Below are positions 54,337-64,000 of a stretch of DNA of 64,000 nucleotides, one piece after another. Source of the DNA: Pollenia angustigena (lineage: Eukaryota; Arthropoda; Insecta; Diptera; Polleniidae). Within the stretch, counting starts at the first letter, position 1; each line of letters starts with the position of its first letter. Where the stretch lies: the NCBI GenBank assembly GCA_930367215.1, contig OV884058.1, positions 196,992,208 to 197,056,207 on the forward strand, given 5' to 3'. The position numbers were made by a program, and so were the translations under genes. The notes beneath the pieces were generated by a model. The model saw only the letters and a program-made list of their open reading frames with translations, was not told where the DNA came from and made no database searches.

Positions 54337-55094
54337 GGGGAATGTAAGATGAGATAAACCCACTGTTTATTGTTGATGTGTTTTGTTTAAACTTTGATAT
54401 TATTACAAGTAGAACTGTTGCTATAAGTCTTATACGTTTAACAGTTTTATTTGGTTTAATATCTTTAGTTTTTCTAAAATCTTTATGGATGAAGTTTCCT
54501 GATGATCTGGCCTAAGCAACCAGTGAAATGCGCATAGGAATAGCTTATCCCATCAACAATAAATTTCAAGTGTTTTTATAAAGAATAAAAACTGGGAATT
54601 AAGCACGAATAACAAAACGTTTTGAAATTAAAATTTTGTATTCCCAAAAATTGAAATTACTTTTTGATAATAAACAGGCAAGTGCACGGCCTAAAAAAGC
54701 ACTCAATTGACAACATGCTCTTTTAAGTTGTTGTTGTTTTTATTTTGTTTTTTCTAAACCTACTTACAACTACAATTAATGTTGAGAGAATTTCAACTAA
54801 TTGCAGTGGGGAATGTAAGATGAGATAAACCCACTGTTTATTGTTGATGTGTTTTGTTTAAACTTTGATATTATTACAAGTAGAACTGTTGCTTTAAGTC
54901 TTATACGTTTAACAGTTTTATTTGGTTTAATATCTTTAGTTTTTCTAAAATCTTTATGAATGAAGTTTCCTGATGATCTGGCCTAAGCAACCAGTGAAAT
55001 GCGCATTGGAATAAGTTATTCCATCAACAATAAATTTCAAGTGTTTTTATCAAGATTAAAAACTGGGAATTAAGCACGAATAACAAAACGTTTT
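54337..55094 (+). repeat. tandem family, 470-base period, nearly two copies
   Basis: 54337-54621 and 54807-55094 are nearly identical ('gtggggaatgtaagatgaga', 'cctgatgatctggcctaagc', 'gggaattaagcacgaataac'). A diverged copy is at 32559-33190. No coding. Confidence 0.92.
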
Positions 55095-55699
55095 AAAATT
55101 AAACAAATGATTAAATTTGCACCAGTAAATTAATTAATAGTATCAATTAAATATTTCAAGATATAAACAACATATTTTGCAGTAAAGTGGTTGATTAAAA
55201 CTGATTTTATTTTTGTTTAATGGTTTATTTGAAAACATGTTTTTGTATATGGCTACAGATGTTCAGTCATTTTCTAGTTTTTAATTATTTCAAAAAGGCT
55301 GTAGGTTCTCCTGTTTTTAGGAGTTGTTCTTGTTAAGATATCATTGGTACTTTAAGAAGGAAGTATACAGTAGATAATATTTTTATAAACTTTCTTTACC
55401 CTTCAGTTCGATTTATAAAACATGCCGGATTTTAAAAACATGTTATGATCATTTTTAAAATTATCCCAACAAAACTATAATTGAACCAATTCACGTCGAA
55501 TCAACTTTTTAGTTACCCTAAGCGAGTCTGTTTCACCTTCATTGTAAACCTTGAAACCAAAATACAACTTTAAAAACTGTATTCGTCATTTATTAAATTT
55601 TGGCAAATAAAAATTTTTAGACATTCAGTGATTTCGCTGTGATACTAAATCATAATTTTGATAATCTGGAAGGCGTTGGGTTGCCTCTGCTCTCATGAA

Positions 55700-56029
55700 A
55701 ATACGAACTTCGGCGATCGGCGATCAATATTGTTAATTACACTGAATGTAGGATTGTCAAGCAATAGTGGTCCCGTATGGATGACAGACGAACCATGTCG
55801 GCTGGTATTAATTGTCACGCGACACTGCCTTTTTGGAAGGCATGCACAGCGTCTGGGAGCCGGATACTATGATCACTGCCGCAGCTCTAATGACGAAATG
55901 GAGGAGGAGAACGTAGAACACATTCTCTGTAAATATCCTGCACTGGCGAGAAGACCACTGGCCGAAATGGGATCTGGCACCTTTGGCGGATTGTTAGATA
56001 TATCTGGCGTTGAGCTGAATTGCATTTAA
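55700..56029 (+). pseudogene. non-LTR retrotransposon C-terminal fragment
   Basis: Reads RHCLFGRHAQRLGAGYYDHC, then RSSNDEMEEENVEHILCKYP and ALARRPLAEMGSGTFGGLLD. The C-x(n)-H-x(3)-C layout near 'VEHILC' matches the cysteine/histidine segment after RNase H in insect I/Jockey/R1-type elements (usual 'GHC--G-H...C--C...E-VEH-LC-CP-L'). The second of the expected cysteines is serine (CRSS for CR-C). Only the last 110 residues remain. Confidence 0.78.
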
Positions 56030-56937
56030 AACTTCGTTAGAAGTTCGAGTTGTTTCTACTGTGGGGGTTCTGTTTAGTGCAACTACATGGTATCACAATG
56101 GATCATTAAGTCTAAGTGTGTCAGAGCGTAACCTATGGTTACTGCAACCATATTGCAGTTACCGCAACCATTACTGAAGACTGCATGAGTTTTCTGCAAC
56201 AATACCGAATTATATTTTTCCACTGGGTATAGTGTAGGGTATATATACATCACACATACACATGTATATTCCAGTTGAACTAAGAATACAAACACATTAT
56301 TCCATTTAAGGCCATTCTACTTGTTTTTCTTCTTCTTTTTTTTTTTCAAATGTGCATATTCAATGACTTTATGAATATTAAAATTCATATTAAATCAAAG
56401 AATAAGCAAAAACAAAAAGAAAAAAAAATATTTTACAAATGTTCGATATGATTGTGTATAATTTAAAAATCTTCATAGTAAATTGAGTTGAAAGTATTCA
56501 AACGAATAAAGAAGGCATTTCGAAAAGAATTGTTTTTCTTGCACTTACATACATTTATACAAAAATACTTACAAGGACAAAACTAAAAGAATTAAAAAGG
56601 AAAAATAAAATTTAGCCCTTAAAATGACAAATTTTCTAAAGCCTTCATTCGTTTACAGATTTGAAAATAATTATAGTTTACTTTAACAGCTTTCAAAAAA
56701 AAAGGCAAAATGTGTTAAATTAATAGAACATGAACAGAACTAAACATTTGAAATGTTTCACTTTCTCTTGTTGTTTCAGCAAAAAATGTTTTTTTATTTT
56801 CACAAGCAGAAGAATACAGAAAATTTTAATTATTTTAATAGCAGAGTTTGTGTAAGAATAAAAAAAGTATTGGGGATTTTAAATAAAGTTGAGTAAAACA
56901 CTAAAAAGTAAATGAGAAAACTATGTCACAAGTGCAA
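56030..56937. other. no gene seen
   Basis: AT-rich. 56130-56175 has short 'ctgcaaccat/gttaccgcaacc' words. No recognised element. Confidence 0.45.
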
Positions 56938-57256
56938 ACATACCCAGCGGAAAAAAGAAGGAGTACGGATGCCTTCTAGAAGGCCTCTGTACTCCTTCTA
57001 CTGGATATACAAAGCCTGCTCCCTCCATTCCATACTCATATCTTTTTTACACATGTTGTCATTGCGGAGAAGGCCTTCCGCTCTCATAGAAGCGATTGTG
57101 GAAGGTGTATCTTATCTTTTATACCAAAGAGCCAAGGCCTACTATGGCATTCTCTAGCATTTATATAAGAACAGTAATTGAATCAAAAAAATTTAAAGCA
57201 GGCCTTTAAAAAGGCCTGAAGTAAGAAGGTCTTCTGAGTTTTCCCGCTGGGTATGT
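56938..57256. mobile_element. ACATACCCAGCGG MITE
   Basis: Ends ACATACCCAGCGGAAAA and TTTTCCCGCTGGGTATGT. Inside, 'gaaggagtacggatgccttc' and 'gaaggcctctgtactccttc' form a second hairpin. Rich in 'aaggcct' words. Confidence 0.8.
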
Positions 57257-57384
57257 GTACAAACAGGGTGGTGCATTAGTAACGTTATGATTTAATAAGT
57301 GAATAAATTTTTTATTAACGTTTTTTTTGTTTACTTTACAGAATTAACTTTGAAAAACTTGGAAAATTTATGATGAAAAGGCTA

Positions 57385-57790
57385 AGCACAGAACAAAAAA
57401 CTTAAATTGCCAAACTTTATTTTGAAAGTCAGCCTTTGATTATTCAGACACAGAGATCACATCGAATAATGAGCAATGAGGCCCATTTTCACCACAATGG
57501 TCACACGAATAAACGAAATTGCAGAATATGGCGAACCCAAACTCCATAAATAATTGCTTAACATCAAATGCAACCACTTATATTGTTATTACACACAGTT
57601 TATTGTGCAATAACTTCAGAAAAGATAATTTTTTGAAAACGACGAACAAGTTGCGTTTAATGTTAAAGACATTCAATACCGGGAAATCATTAAAAATGTT
57701 TTAAGGCCTGAGGTAGAGAACAATACAGAGTTGTGGTTCCAACAAGATGGAGCGAAAGCTCATACAGGTCATCCAACTCTTTTTTGGTGA
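57385..57790 (+). pseudogene. mariner-type transposase, N and middle part, internally deleted
   Basis: Reads RLSTEQKT, stop, IAKLYFESQPLIIQTQR, then directly to SNEAHFHHNGHTNKRNCRIW (first catalytic Asp of the usual SDEAHF replaced by Asn), a broken middle, and LWFQQDGAKAHT (second Asp). Multiple stops. The C-terminus is found 3.6 kb away at 61418-61552 because later elements inserted between. Confidence 0.8.
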
Positions 57791-57897
57791 TCATATTATA
57801 TCGCGTTTTTTTTCTTTGGAGTTACTTAAAGAATAACACGCGACCTTAGGATAACACGGTTCTATCTGTCAAATTTTTTCCAAAAATCAGTTATATA

Positions 57898-58830
57898 CAC
57901 TGAAAGAAAAATGCTTCATATATTTAATGAATCATTTTCATAAAAAAGTTTTCCTTGGGTAAATGAAAATTTTCATTGTCTAAATGGAATTTCATAGGTT
58001 TGATGAAGTATTTTCGTTAAAATCGCTTCATTAGATTTCGTAATTACGTTAAAAATTTTCATTGGATATATGAAAACTTAAGTTTGTCCAAGTAAAACAA
58101 AAAATTTTAATTGGGAACACAAAAAAACAATAAACAAACATAACTATATTCATAACTTAATACAAAATTATAGTTTCATTAAAAAAATGTTTAATTGTTA
58201 ATTAAAAAATTCAAGATTTAACAATTTCATACATCTAATGTTACATGTATGCCATTAAATTTATGAAATCAAATAATTTTTTTATAAAAGCAACATATTT
58301 CAATAATTGCCTTCATAAATTAAAATTTTCATTATGACAAAAAAAAATGTCATTATAGTAATGAAACAAAAACTTTCAATCCACTTTCAATCAACGTTGT
58401 TATTATGGACAATTTAATCTCATATTTACGCCCTTAATTGAGAAAAAAACATAGTTTTTTTATACAAAAACTACACTGCCCCGGTAGACTAGCTGGTAGT
58501 GAGCTAGTCTATCAGCACCGAGGTTGCATGTTCGAATCCCCCCAGAGACAGAAAAAAAAAATAAAAAATAAAATAAAGTAAAATAAAATAAGAAAAAAGA
58601 AAAAAAAAAATAATTAAAAAAAATATAAAAAAAAAAAAAAATTTTTACTTTATTGAAAGTATTCATCCAATGAATAATATTCATGGATCTAATGTAATGT
58701 TTCATTAAGTCCTTTTAATGAAACAGGTTTCATTGATCCAACGAAGCGCTGCATAGGTTCCTTTATAATGCAATTTTTCATGGGATTAATGTCAAAATTC
58801 GTTAGTATTGCGAAGAAAATTCTTTCAGTG
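57898..58830. mobile_element. 933-base TA-flanked element (CACTGAAAG ends)
   Basis: Ends CACTGAAAGAAAAATGC and the complement CACTGAAAGAATTTTCT, flanked by TA (57896-57897, 58831-58832). Rich in repeated 'aatgaaa-ttttcat' words; no transposase. Carries a SINE-like unit at 58478-58641. Confidence 0.85.
58478..58641 (+). mobile_element. tRNA-like SINE with A-rich tail
   Basis: Box A TAGACTAGCTGG at 58485-58496 (one mismatch to TRGCNNAGYNGG) and box B TGTTCGAATCC at 58529-58539 (one mismatch to GGTTCGANTCC), spaced 44 bases, an internal RNA polymerase III promoter arrangement. It is followed by a tail of about 90 bases of A with scattered T and G. The T-stem and acceptor stem do not pair, so it is not a working tRNA. 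Lies inside the 57898-58830 element. Confidence 0.72.
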
Positions 58831-59139
58831 TATCACATCGCTTTAAATGGACTGCGATCTTTCGATTGGCGTTTTTAGTTTTTGTGTGTGTCTCTAACAG
58901 CTTCTGAGATTTTTTATAACTAGGTTATAAACGTTTACTACACGTAAACTGGCTGATAGAATCTTGTGTACTAAGAAAGAGTATATGTGGAAATTGCAAA
59001 TAGAACCTTGTTGCTCAGATTCAAAATATTTTATTGCACAAATAGAGCCAACTGTTTTGAAACTTTTTTTTCAGAAACGGTTGGCTTACCTTGTGGTATG
59101 TATTTTCAGTAGTGGCCAATATTGTACGTTCTTTCAATG

Positions 59140-59590
59140 AATCGGGTTTTATTTTTATTCGATTAAACGAATAAAATTTTAAAATTAATCGATTAATCGA
59201 ATAATTCTTAGTCCAGAAGTTTTATAAATTACAAGATTTGTTTTCGATAATTTTAGAATAAACTAGTATGACTCGGGTTTAATTTTTGTTAGATTAAGCG
59301 ATTAATCGATATTTGGCATTTTTAACTTATTCGATTAAACGAATAAAATTATTAAATTAATCGATTAATCGAATAATTCTTAGCCCAGAAGTTTTATAAA
59401 TTACAAGATTTGTTTTCGATCATTTTAGAAAAAACAAGTATGACTCGGGTTTTATTTTTGTTCAATTATGCGATTAAAAAAATAAAATTTTAATAATAAT
59501 CGATTAATCGAAAAATTCTAAGTCCAGAAGTTTAAAAATCACATGATTTGTTTTCGATAATTTAAGAAAAAATTAGTACTTGAGTAAATA
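59140..59590 (+). repeat. TCGATTAATCGA satellite, three units of about 130-190 bases
   Basis: Units share 'gactcgggtttta-ttttgtt', 'aatcgattaatcgaataatt', 'agtccagaagttttataaat' and 'acaagatttgttttcgat'. The palindromic 'cgattaatcg' words recur at 61285-61402. Confidence 0.85.
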
Positions 59591-59650
59591 ACTGTTTTTT
59601 TTTTCAAACGCAGAGAAACGCATGAACTATTTTGTTAAACATTACGGGAG

Positions 59651-59880
59651 TGTTCTAGAAATCGAAATGAAGTGGATTTAAAATCGAGCAAATTTTGAAA
59701 ACAAGTCTGTAATGAAAGTTCATAAAAATATTCCGTTTTATCTACTTAATCCTTTAAGTTTCTATTATTTTTGCAAGAACAACACTTAAAACCACGATAA
59801 ACTACGGTCATTTTGTAGATAGTAATTGAATTAAATTATCGTTCGATTTCAATTTTACTTCATTTCGATTTCTAGAACAT
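59651..59880. mobile_element. foldback MITE (TGTTCTAGAAATCGAAATGA)
   Basis: Inverted ends of 23 bases, TGTTCTAGAAATCGAAATGA plus AGT on both sides, 230 bases in total. Confidence 0.88.
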
Positions 59881-60005
59881 ACTCGATGAATTAATATAAA
59901 TCTAAGAGTTAGGTTAACCTTTGTCGTTTTTTCTTTTGTGAAATGAATTACTAAATTGTGTTGTTAAAACGTAATAAAAATATAAGCTAAATTACTTACT
60001 AAACA

Positions 60006-61190
60006 TGACTTTTTTTATACCCTTCACCGAAGGTAGAAAGGGTATATATAAGTTTGTCATTCCGTTTGTAATTTCTACAATATTGATCTAAGACCCTATA
60101 AAGTATATATATTCTGGGTCCTTATGAGGAGCGAAGTTGATTTAACCATGTCCGTCTGTCCGTTGAAATGGGTTTTCCGAAGACCCCATATATGATGGGG
60201 GCCAGGTTATTATACATTTATGTCACATATGGTCCGGAATTGTTCGCTATTGAAATTCAGCAAGATCTGTCAACAAATGGCTGAGATATGAGCAAAAGAC
60301 CAAGACTACCTCTAATTTTTCCCAAAAATCCCTTGTGGTTGTTGTATTTTTATTACTTTTTGCTGTATATCTGGGGAACGCCAATAGCCAAAGTTTCCAA
60401 ATTAGGTACACACATTTAGCTTGCCAATACACAACATCCTACTTAATGTGGGCGGGGTTGGAGAAGTGGGCGTGGTACCTCACGTACAAAAAAAAATTAA
60501 AAATTTTATAAAAACTTAAATTTTAGGGCTGTCATATGTGCTATGGATATGACTTATATACCAAAATATCGGAAATTTTAGTAGAATATATTTTATAAAA
60601 AACTCAGGAAAATCGGTTCAGATACAAAAAAGTTATGACCAAAATTTAATTTTAAATACCCACTTTCGGGAACTATAGATCTCCCCGAGTCCAAACTTTA
60701 TAACTCAAGTAAATGGCAAATTTCTTCTTAAACACGTCGGTATATAAATCTGTCAAATCGGTTAAAAAATGCCTGAGTTATGACCGAAATACTGAATTCC
60801 CAAAAATTACTCTTCTTATACCCTTCACCGAAGGTTAAAAGGGTATATATAACGTTTGTAATTTCTACAATATTGATCCTACACCCTATAAAGTATATAT
60901 ATTCTGGGTCCTTGTGAAAAGCGAAGTTCAAAACCGGTTGTCTCTTATTGATATGATATTCAAACAACGTATGGTTCAGTCGTCTAGGGGGTTGAGTTTA
61001 GAAACTGTTAGTCCTCTGGTTCAATTTTTCAAAGAGAATTTTTCTTTTAATTTGCATGTTCTAAAAAAGATTTAAAAAAATATTTACCAGTTTTATTTAG
61101 TTTTTGTCTAGTTGCTCTGTATTCTGCTCGCACAATGGTGAAGGGTATATAAGATTTGGCACAGCCGAATATAGCACTCTTACTTGTTTT
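60006..61190 (+). mobile_element. INE-1/DINE-like elements, two overlapping starts
   Basis: 'atacccttcaccgaaggta' with 'aaagggtatatata', 'gtttgtcattcc', 'accctataaagtatatatat', 'ctgggtccttatgagg' and 'aaccatgtccgtctgtccgt' (60014-60160). A second start at 60818-60920 repeats the opening. The end is at 61136-61190 'gtgaagggtatataagattt', 'ggcacagccgaata'. The starts carry short hairpins (CTTCACCGAAGG) as in INE-1. Non-coding. Confidence 0.75.
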
Positions 61191-61417
61191 TTATTATATT
61201 CTAACGGACACATACATTTGGATTGTTTATTTTACTTAAAACTTAAAAAAATTATACATTTAACAGAAATACTATATATTCTTATCATTCGATTAATCGG
61301 TATAAATTCTTCGATTAATTCTTTAATCGATATTAGAAATTTTAAATTATTCGAACAATTAATCATCTAAAATTGTTCGATTAATCGAAAAATAATTAAT
61401 CGACTAAACAACCTACT

Positions 61418-61552
61418 AATAAGCCAAAAACCATTAAACAACTTAAGGTGTATATCAGAGAAAATGCTTTGGTAAGAGCACGTCAGTTCGTAGCAAACAA
61501 TGGGCACCCTTTAAAAGATATTATCTTCAAAAATCTAAAATCTAAATTTTAA
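61418..61552 (+). pseudogene. mariner-type transposase C-terminus, displaced
   Basis: Reads NKPKTIKQLKVYIRENALVR, then ANNGHPLKDIIFKNLKSKF and a stop. Matches the C-terminal pattern of mariner-type transposases (NGxHLxDIIFK) and has the same strand as 57385-57790; it is probably the other end of that copy. Confidence 0.6.
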
Positions 61553-61956
61553 TAAACGTTAAAACCAACGTTAATAAAATCAAGAGCGAAAAAATGTATT
61601 CACTAAATAAATTATAACCTTACTTTCGTGCCACCCTATACGTATGTATGATAAATATTAAATATACATATATGTATAGTATATATTTCAACTACATCAA
61701 TAATCTACTTCGATAAAAGTTAAGTAATTTTATTGCTTTCTGCAACTGTCATCGAAAACGAAATTGTGCAAGAAAAAAAGGAAATGTTAAATTTTAATTA
61801 AATATCTGTAAAACCCACATTAAAGTTAAAATTAATAAAACCGAGTGTTTGAGTAGGAAAAAATTTTTTGTTTTTCTACTATCCTTTTGAAAACTATAAA
61901 CTTTGAAATGTTTAATTTCTTTAAATCATTTTGAGGTTTAAATTCTTTTTATTCTA

Positions 61957-62690
61957 TATATGGGTAATTCCAAAGTGTTGAACGTGACAGTCGTACGCTT
62001 CAAAAATGCAATAACATTTTAAACACAAATTATTTTTACGTTCACTTAACCCTTAAATTATAGCACTAAGAAAGCACTGTTATCTATGCTAAAGTTTATA
62101 GAGGGCGCCATTCTAGGCCAAAGAAAATGGCAAAAAAGTAGCGGTTCGAACGTGAAAAAAACAGATGTAGTTTTTGTGGCCATGTATAAAAAGGCGTAAT
62201 TCAGCGAAACCTGACACAATTTTTTAGTCAAACTACTTTCAGAATTTTACGTAGCACCCAGTAAAAACTTCGCCTACTTTTTCAAAATGAATAGATTCTT
62301 TAACTCATTATTTAGTAGCTTTCTTCTATAACTGCATCTATAACAACTTCTATAACTACTTTCTTCTGGATGTATTTAAGTAAAAAAAGAATGACTTACT
62401 TTAAAATGCGTTCATTTTTGGACATCCCTTGTAAAATTCATTGGTTCTTTCAGTCGAATTATAAGTAGTGCCTTCATGTTTTTCTGTTTACTCAACACAT
62501 TATTTTGTAGGCGAAGTTTTTACTAAGCAATGTAACATTAAAATGTCTTGGTTTGATTCCAAAATCTTCTGTATTTTCTTTTTTTTAACGCAAAATCTGG
62601 GTCGATACGTGACGTGAATTTTACCGTTTTTTTGGAATAATTTGTATCAAATGTCACCTCTTTTAAGAAAGATAAATATTAGATAAATAA
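61957..62690 (+). repeat. dispersed repeat R1, copy interrupted by a MITE
   Basis: Collinear with 12461-13010 except for the insertion at 62257-62525 and small indels. Confidence 0.85.
62257..62525. mobile_element. MITE inserted in repeat R1
   Basis: Perfect 18-base inverted ends AGTAAAAACTTCGCCTAC (62260-62277) and complement (62507-62524). Compared with the uninterrupted copy near 12731-12741, the insertion falls in 'gtagcaatg' and duplicates AGCA (62253-62256, 62526-62529). No coding. Confidence 0.88.
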
Positions 62691-62714
62691 AATAGAAATT
62701 ACGTTTGGAAAAAG

Positions 62715-63168
62715 CTAAAAACGGGAAAATTCGGTAACCTTATTTCTCCAAAACTAAAAGCGATGCAACATAAAGGTAAAACTTATCGCTGTTCTTTAGA
62801 GAAATAAGCGGACAGCTTTCTGGTACTTTTTTGAAATTCGGCCCTATTAGGGAGTAAACGGGTAAAATCTCAATTTTGGTACATTATTGACACCCCATCT
62901 ATCTTTTGAACCAATAAACATAGAAACAAAGTTTATACCACATTCGAAACTTATCAAAAAAATAAGAATACGAATTTGATACTTTTCGAAATTCGAACGC
63001 TTAAGGTGAAAATCGTAACTATTTTTGGTACTTTTTTTTACAAAACATTTTTCTCCATTCATTGACATATTCATACTTAATTATGAGCCCCCACTACAAT
63101 ACTGCAATTTTTCATATTTTAATGAGGGGGAAAAATAGTACCAAAATGGGAAATACGGGAAATTTAAT
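62715..63168 (+). repeat. dispersed repeat R2, copy without the MITE
   Basis: Collinear with 18885-19520; shows the empty target site for the MITE at 19212. Confidence 0.85.
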
Positions 63169-63480
63169 ATCTTTCTTCGGCGGTGCGCAAAATGACCCCA
63201 GGAAATATGGCCCCAAAAGGAAAATGAAAAACGGCCCCAAAATTTTACATGAGACACAACAACACGCAATTTTGGCGCAATTTTTTTGTTTTTTTTGGGG
63301 TTATTTTTCATTTTTTCGTTAGGGTGTTTTTGCATTTTAAGTGGAATGAAAAATGACCCCAATATCAAGGAATGAAAAATGGCCCCAAATAAAATCACAA
63401 TTTTTACTTTGGGGCTATTTTTCATCTACTAATAAAAAATGCAAGTTTAAAGAAATGAAAAATCACCCCAAACATTTTTA
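63169..63480. repeat. ATGACCCCAA / TTGGGGTCAT-type inverted words
   Basis: Repeated 'gaaaaatgaccccaa', 'gaaaaatggccccaaa' and inverted 'tttggggctatttttca', 'tttggggttatttttcatt'. Forms several small hairpins; non-coding. Confidence 0.65.
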
Positions 63481-63552
63481 CACAAATTTTATAAAATTCT
63501 ATGTAAAAGTTTCTAGGGATAACATAAAAAACCAGAATTCTTATACCAAAGT

Positions 63553-63938
63553 AGAGAAAATCCTTGCCGGTTATGCAGAGATGCTTTAGTTAGCGAAGCC
63601 GGTGTTTGGTATACCATAGAGGAAAAAATCCTTGAGCCCGGCCGAAGGCCGGCTATTGCGAGAAGGGTTCGTTATACCATAGAAAAGAAAATCCTTGCGC
63701 CCGGCCGAAGGCCGCCTATGTAGTGAAGCTTTAGTGAGCGAAGACAGTGTTCGTTATACCTAAGAGAAGAAAATCATTTCACCTGGCCGAAGGCCGTCTA
63801 TACAGAGAAGCTTTAGTTAGCGAAGCCAGTGTTCGTTATACCATAGAGAAAAAAATCCTTGCGCCCGGCCGAAGGCCGTCTATAACGTAGAGCTTTAGTA
63901 AGCAAAGCCAGTGTTCGTTATACCATAGAGAAAAAAAA
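63553..63938 (+). repeat. GC-rich minisatellite, 82-base units with hairpin
   Basis: Four to five units. GGCCGAAGGCC occurs at 63640-63650, 63703-63713, 63785-63795 and 63867-63877, spaced 63, 82 and 82. Each unit also has 'gtgttcgttataccatagag', 'gaaaatccttgcgccc' and 'gaagctttagt-agcgaagcc'. The array ends at about 63938; 62 bases remain to the window edge. Confidence 0.9.
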
Positions 63939-64000
63939 GCCCAACCGTGCTATCAATCGTACGGTTTTTAAAACCAAAACTGTATAATTATCCGGATTTT

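Larger units (their letters stand above)
53385..64000 (-). other. upstream Dscam intron (at least 10.6 kb)
   Basis: No Ig-coding exon was recognised to the right edge, so this is taken as intron. It contains the elements listed below. 53400-54010 and 55100-55650 have no recognised feature. Confidence 0.6.

Noticed and set aside
58478..58552. A functional tRNA gene
   Set aside because: Boxes A and B are good, but the acceptor and T-stems do not pair and a long A-rich tail follows.
63553..63938. CRISPR-like array
   Set aside because: The whole 82-base unit is repeated, not short repeats with unique spacers, and the genome is eukaryotic.

Overview
The window is a piece of an AT-rich insect nuclear genome. 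It holds one host gene, on the minus strand, surrounded and interrupted by transposable elements. The gene is the 3' half of a Dscam-family cell-adhesion receptor. Its sequence, several introns of 60-75 bases, and repeats resembling dipteran INE-1/DINE elements suggest a higher fly, perhaps a calyptrate such as a blowfly. The species call is inference.

Host gene. Thirteen minus-strand exons between 53384 and 18304 join with matching splice phases into 1041 codons (1040 residues plus stop). In order they encode fibronectin III domains 1-4, one Ig domain (Ig10), fibronectin III domains 5-6, a transmembrane helix and a cytoplasmic tail of about 290 residues. The N-terminal Ig domains and the promoter lie beyond the right edge. 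Four introns are large: 16.3 kb (inside FN1), 7.8 kb, 5.4 kb and 1.3 kb. All of them carry repeats.

Layout. 1-18303 lies downstream of the gene (3' UTR plus intergenic): DINE-like repeats, foldback MITEs (one with interleaved arms), a long TGTA microsatellite joined to a Helitron-like unit, degenerate AACTGA/AACTAG tracts and a non-LTR retrotransposon remnant. 18304-21107 holds the cytoplasmic-tail exons. 21108-26525 is an intron with an internally deleted mariner-type element and diverged direct repeats. 26526-28244 holds the exons from FN3 to the transmembrane helix. 28245-36069 is an intron with a DINE-like element carrying an internal array of about 150 bp units, plus MITEs. 36070-36879 holds FN1-FN3 exons. 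36880-53221 is the giant intron; it contains a complete non-autonomous LTR retrotransposon, a 3.4 kb element with inverted repeats of about 600 bp, a Transib/RAG1-like transposase remnant split by a TA-flanked insertion, and several MITEs. 53222-53384 is the FN1 5' exon. 53385-64000 is an upstream intron (or more) with a second broken mariner-type transposase split by later insertions, a tRNA-like SINE nested in one of those, satellites, and at the right edge a GC-rich 82-bp minisatellite.

No functional RNA gene, CRISPR array, prokaryotic feature or second host gene was found. The strongest mechanistic signals are insertions proven by target-site duplications or by comparison with an uninterrupted copy in the same window, and the interleaved inverted repeats at 6967-7297.
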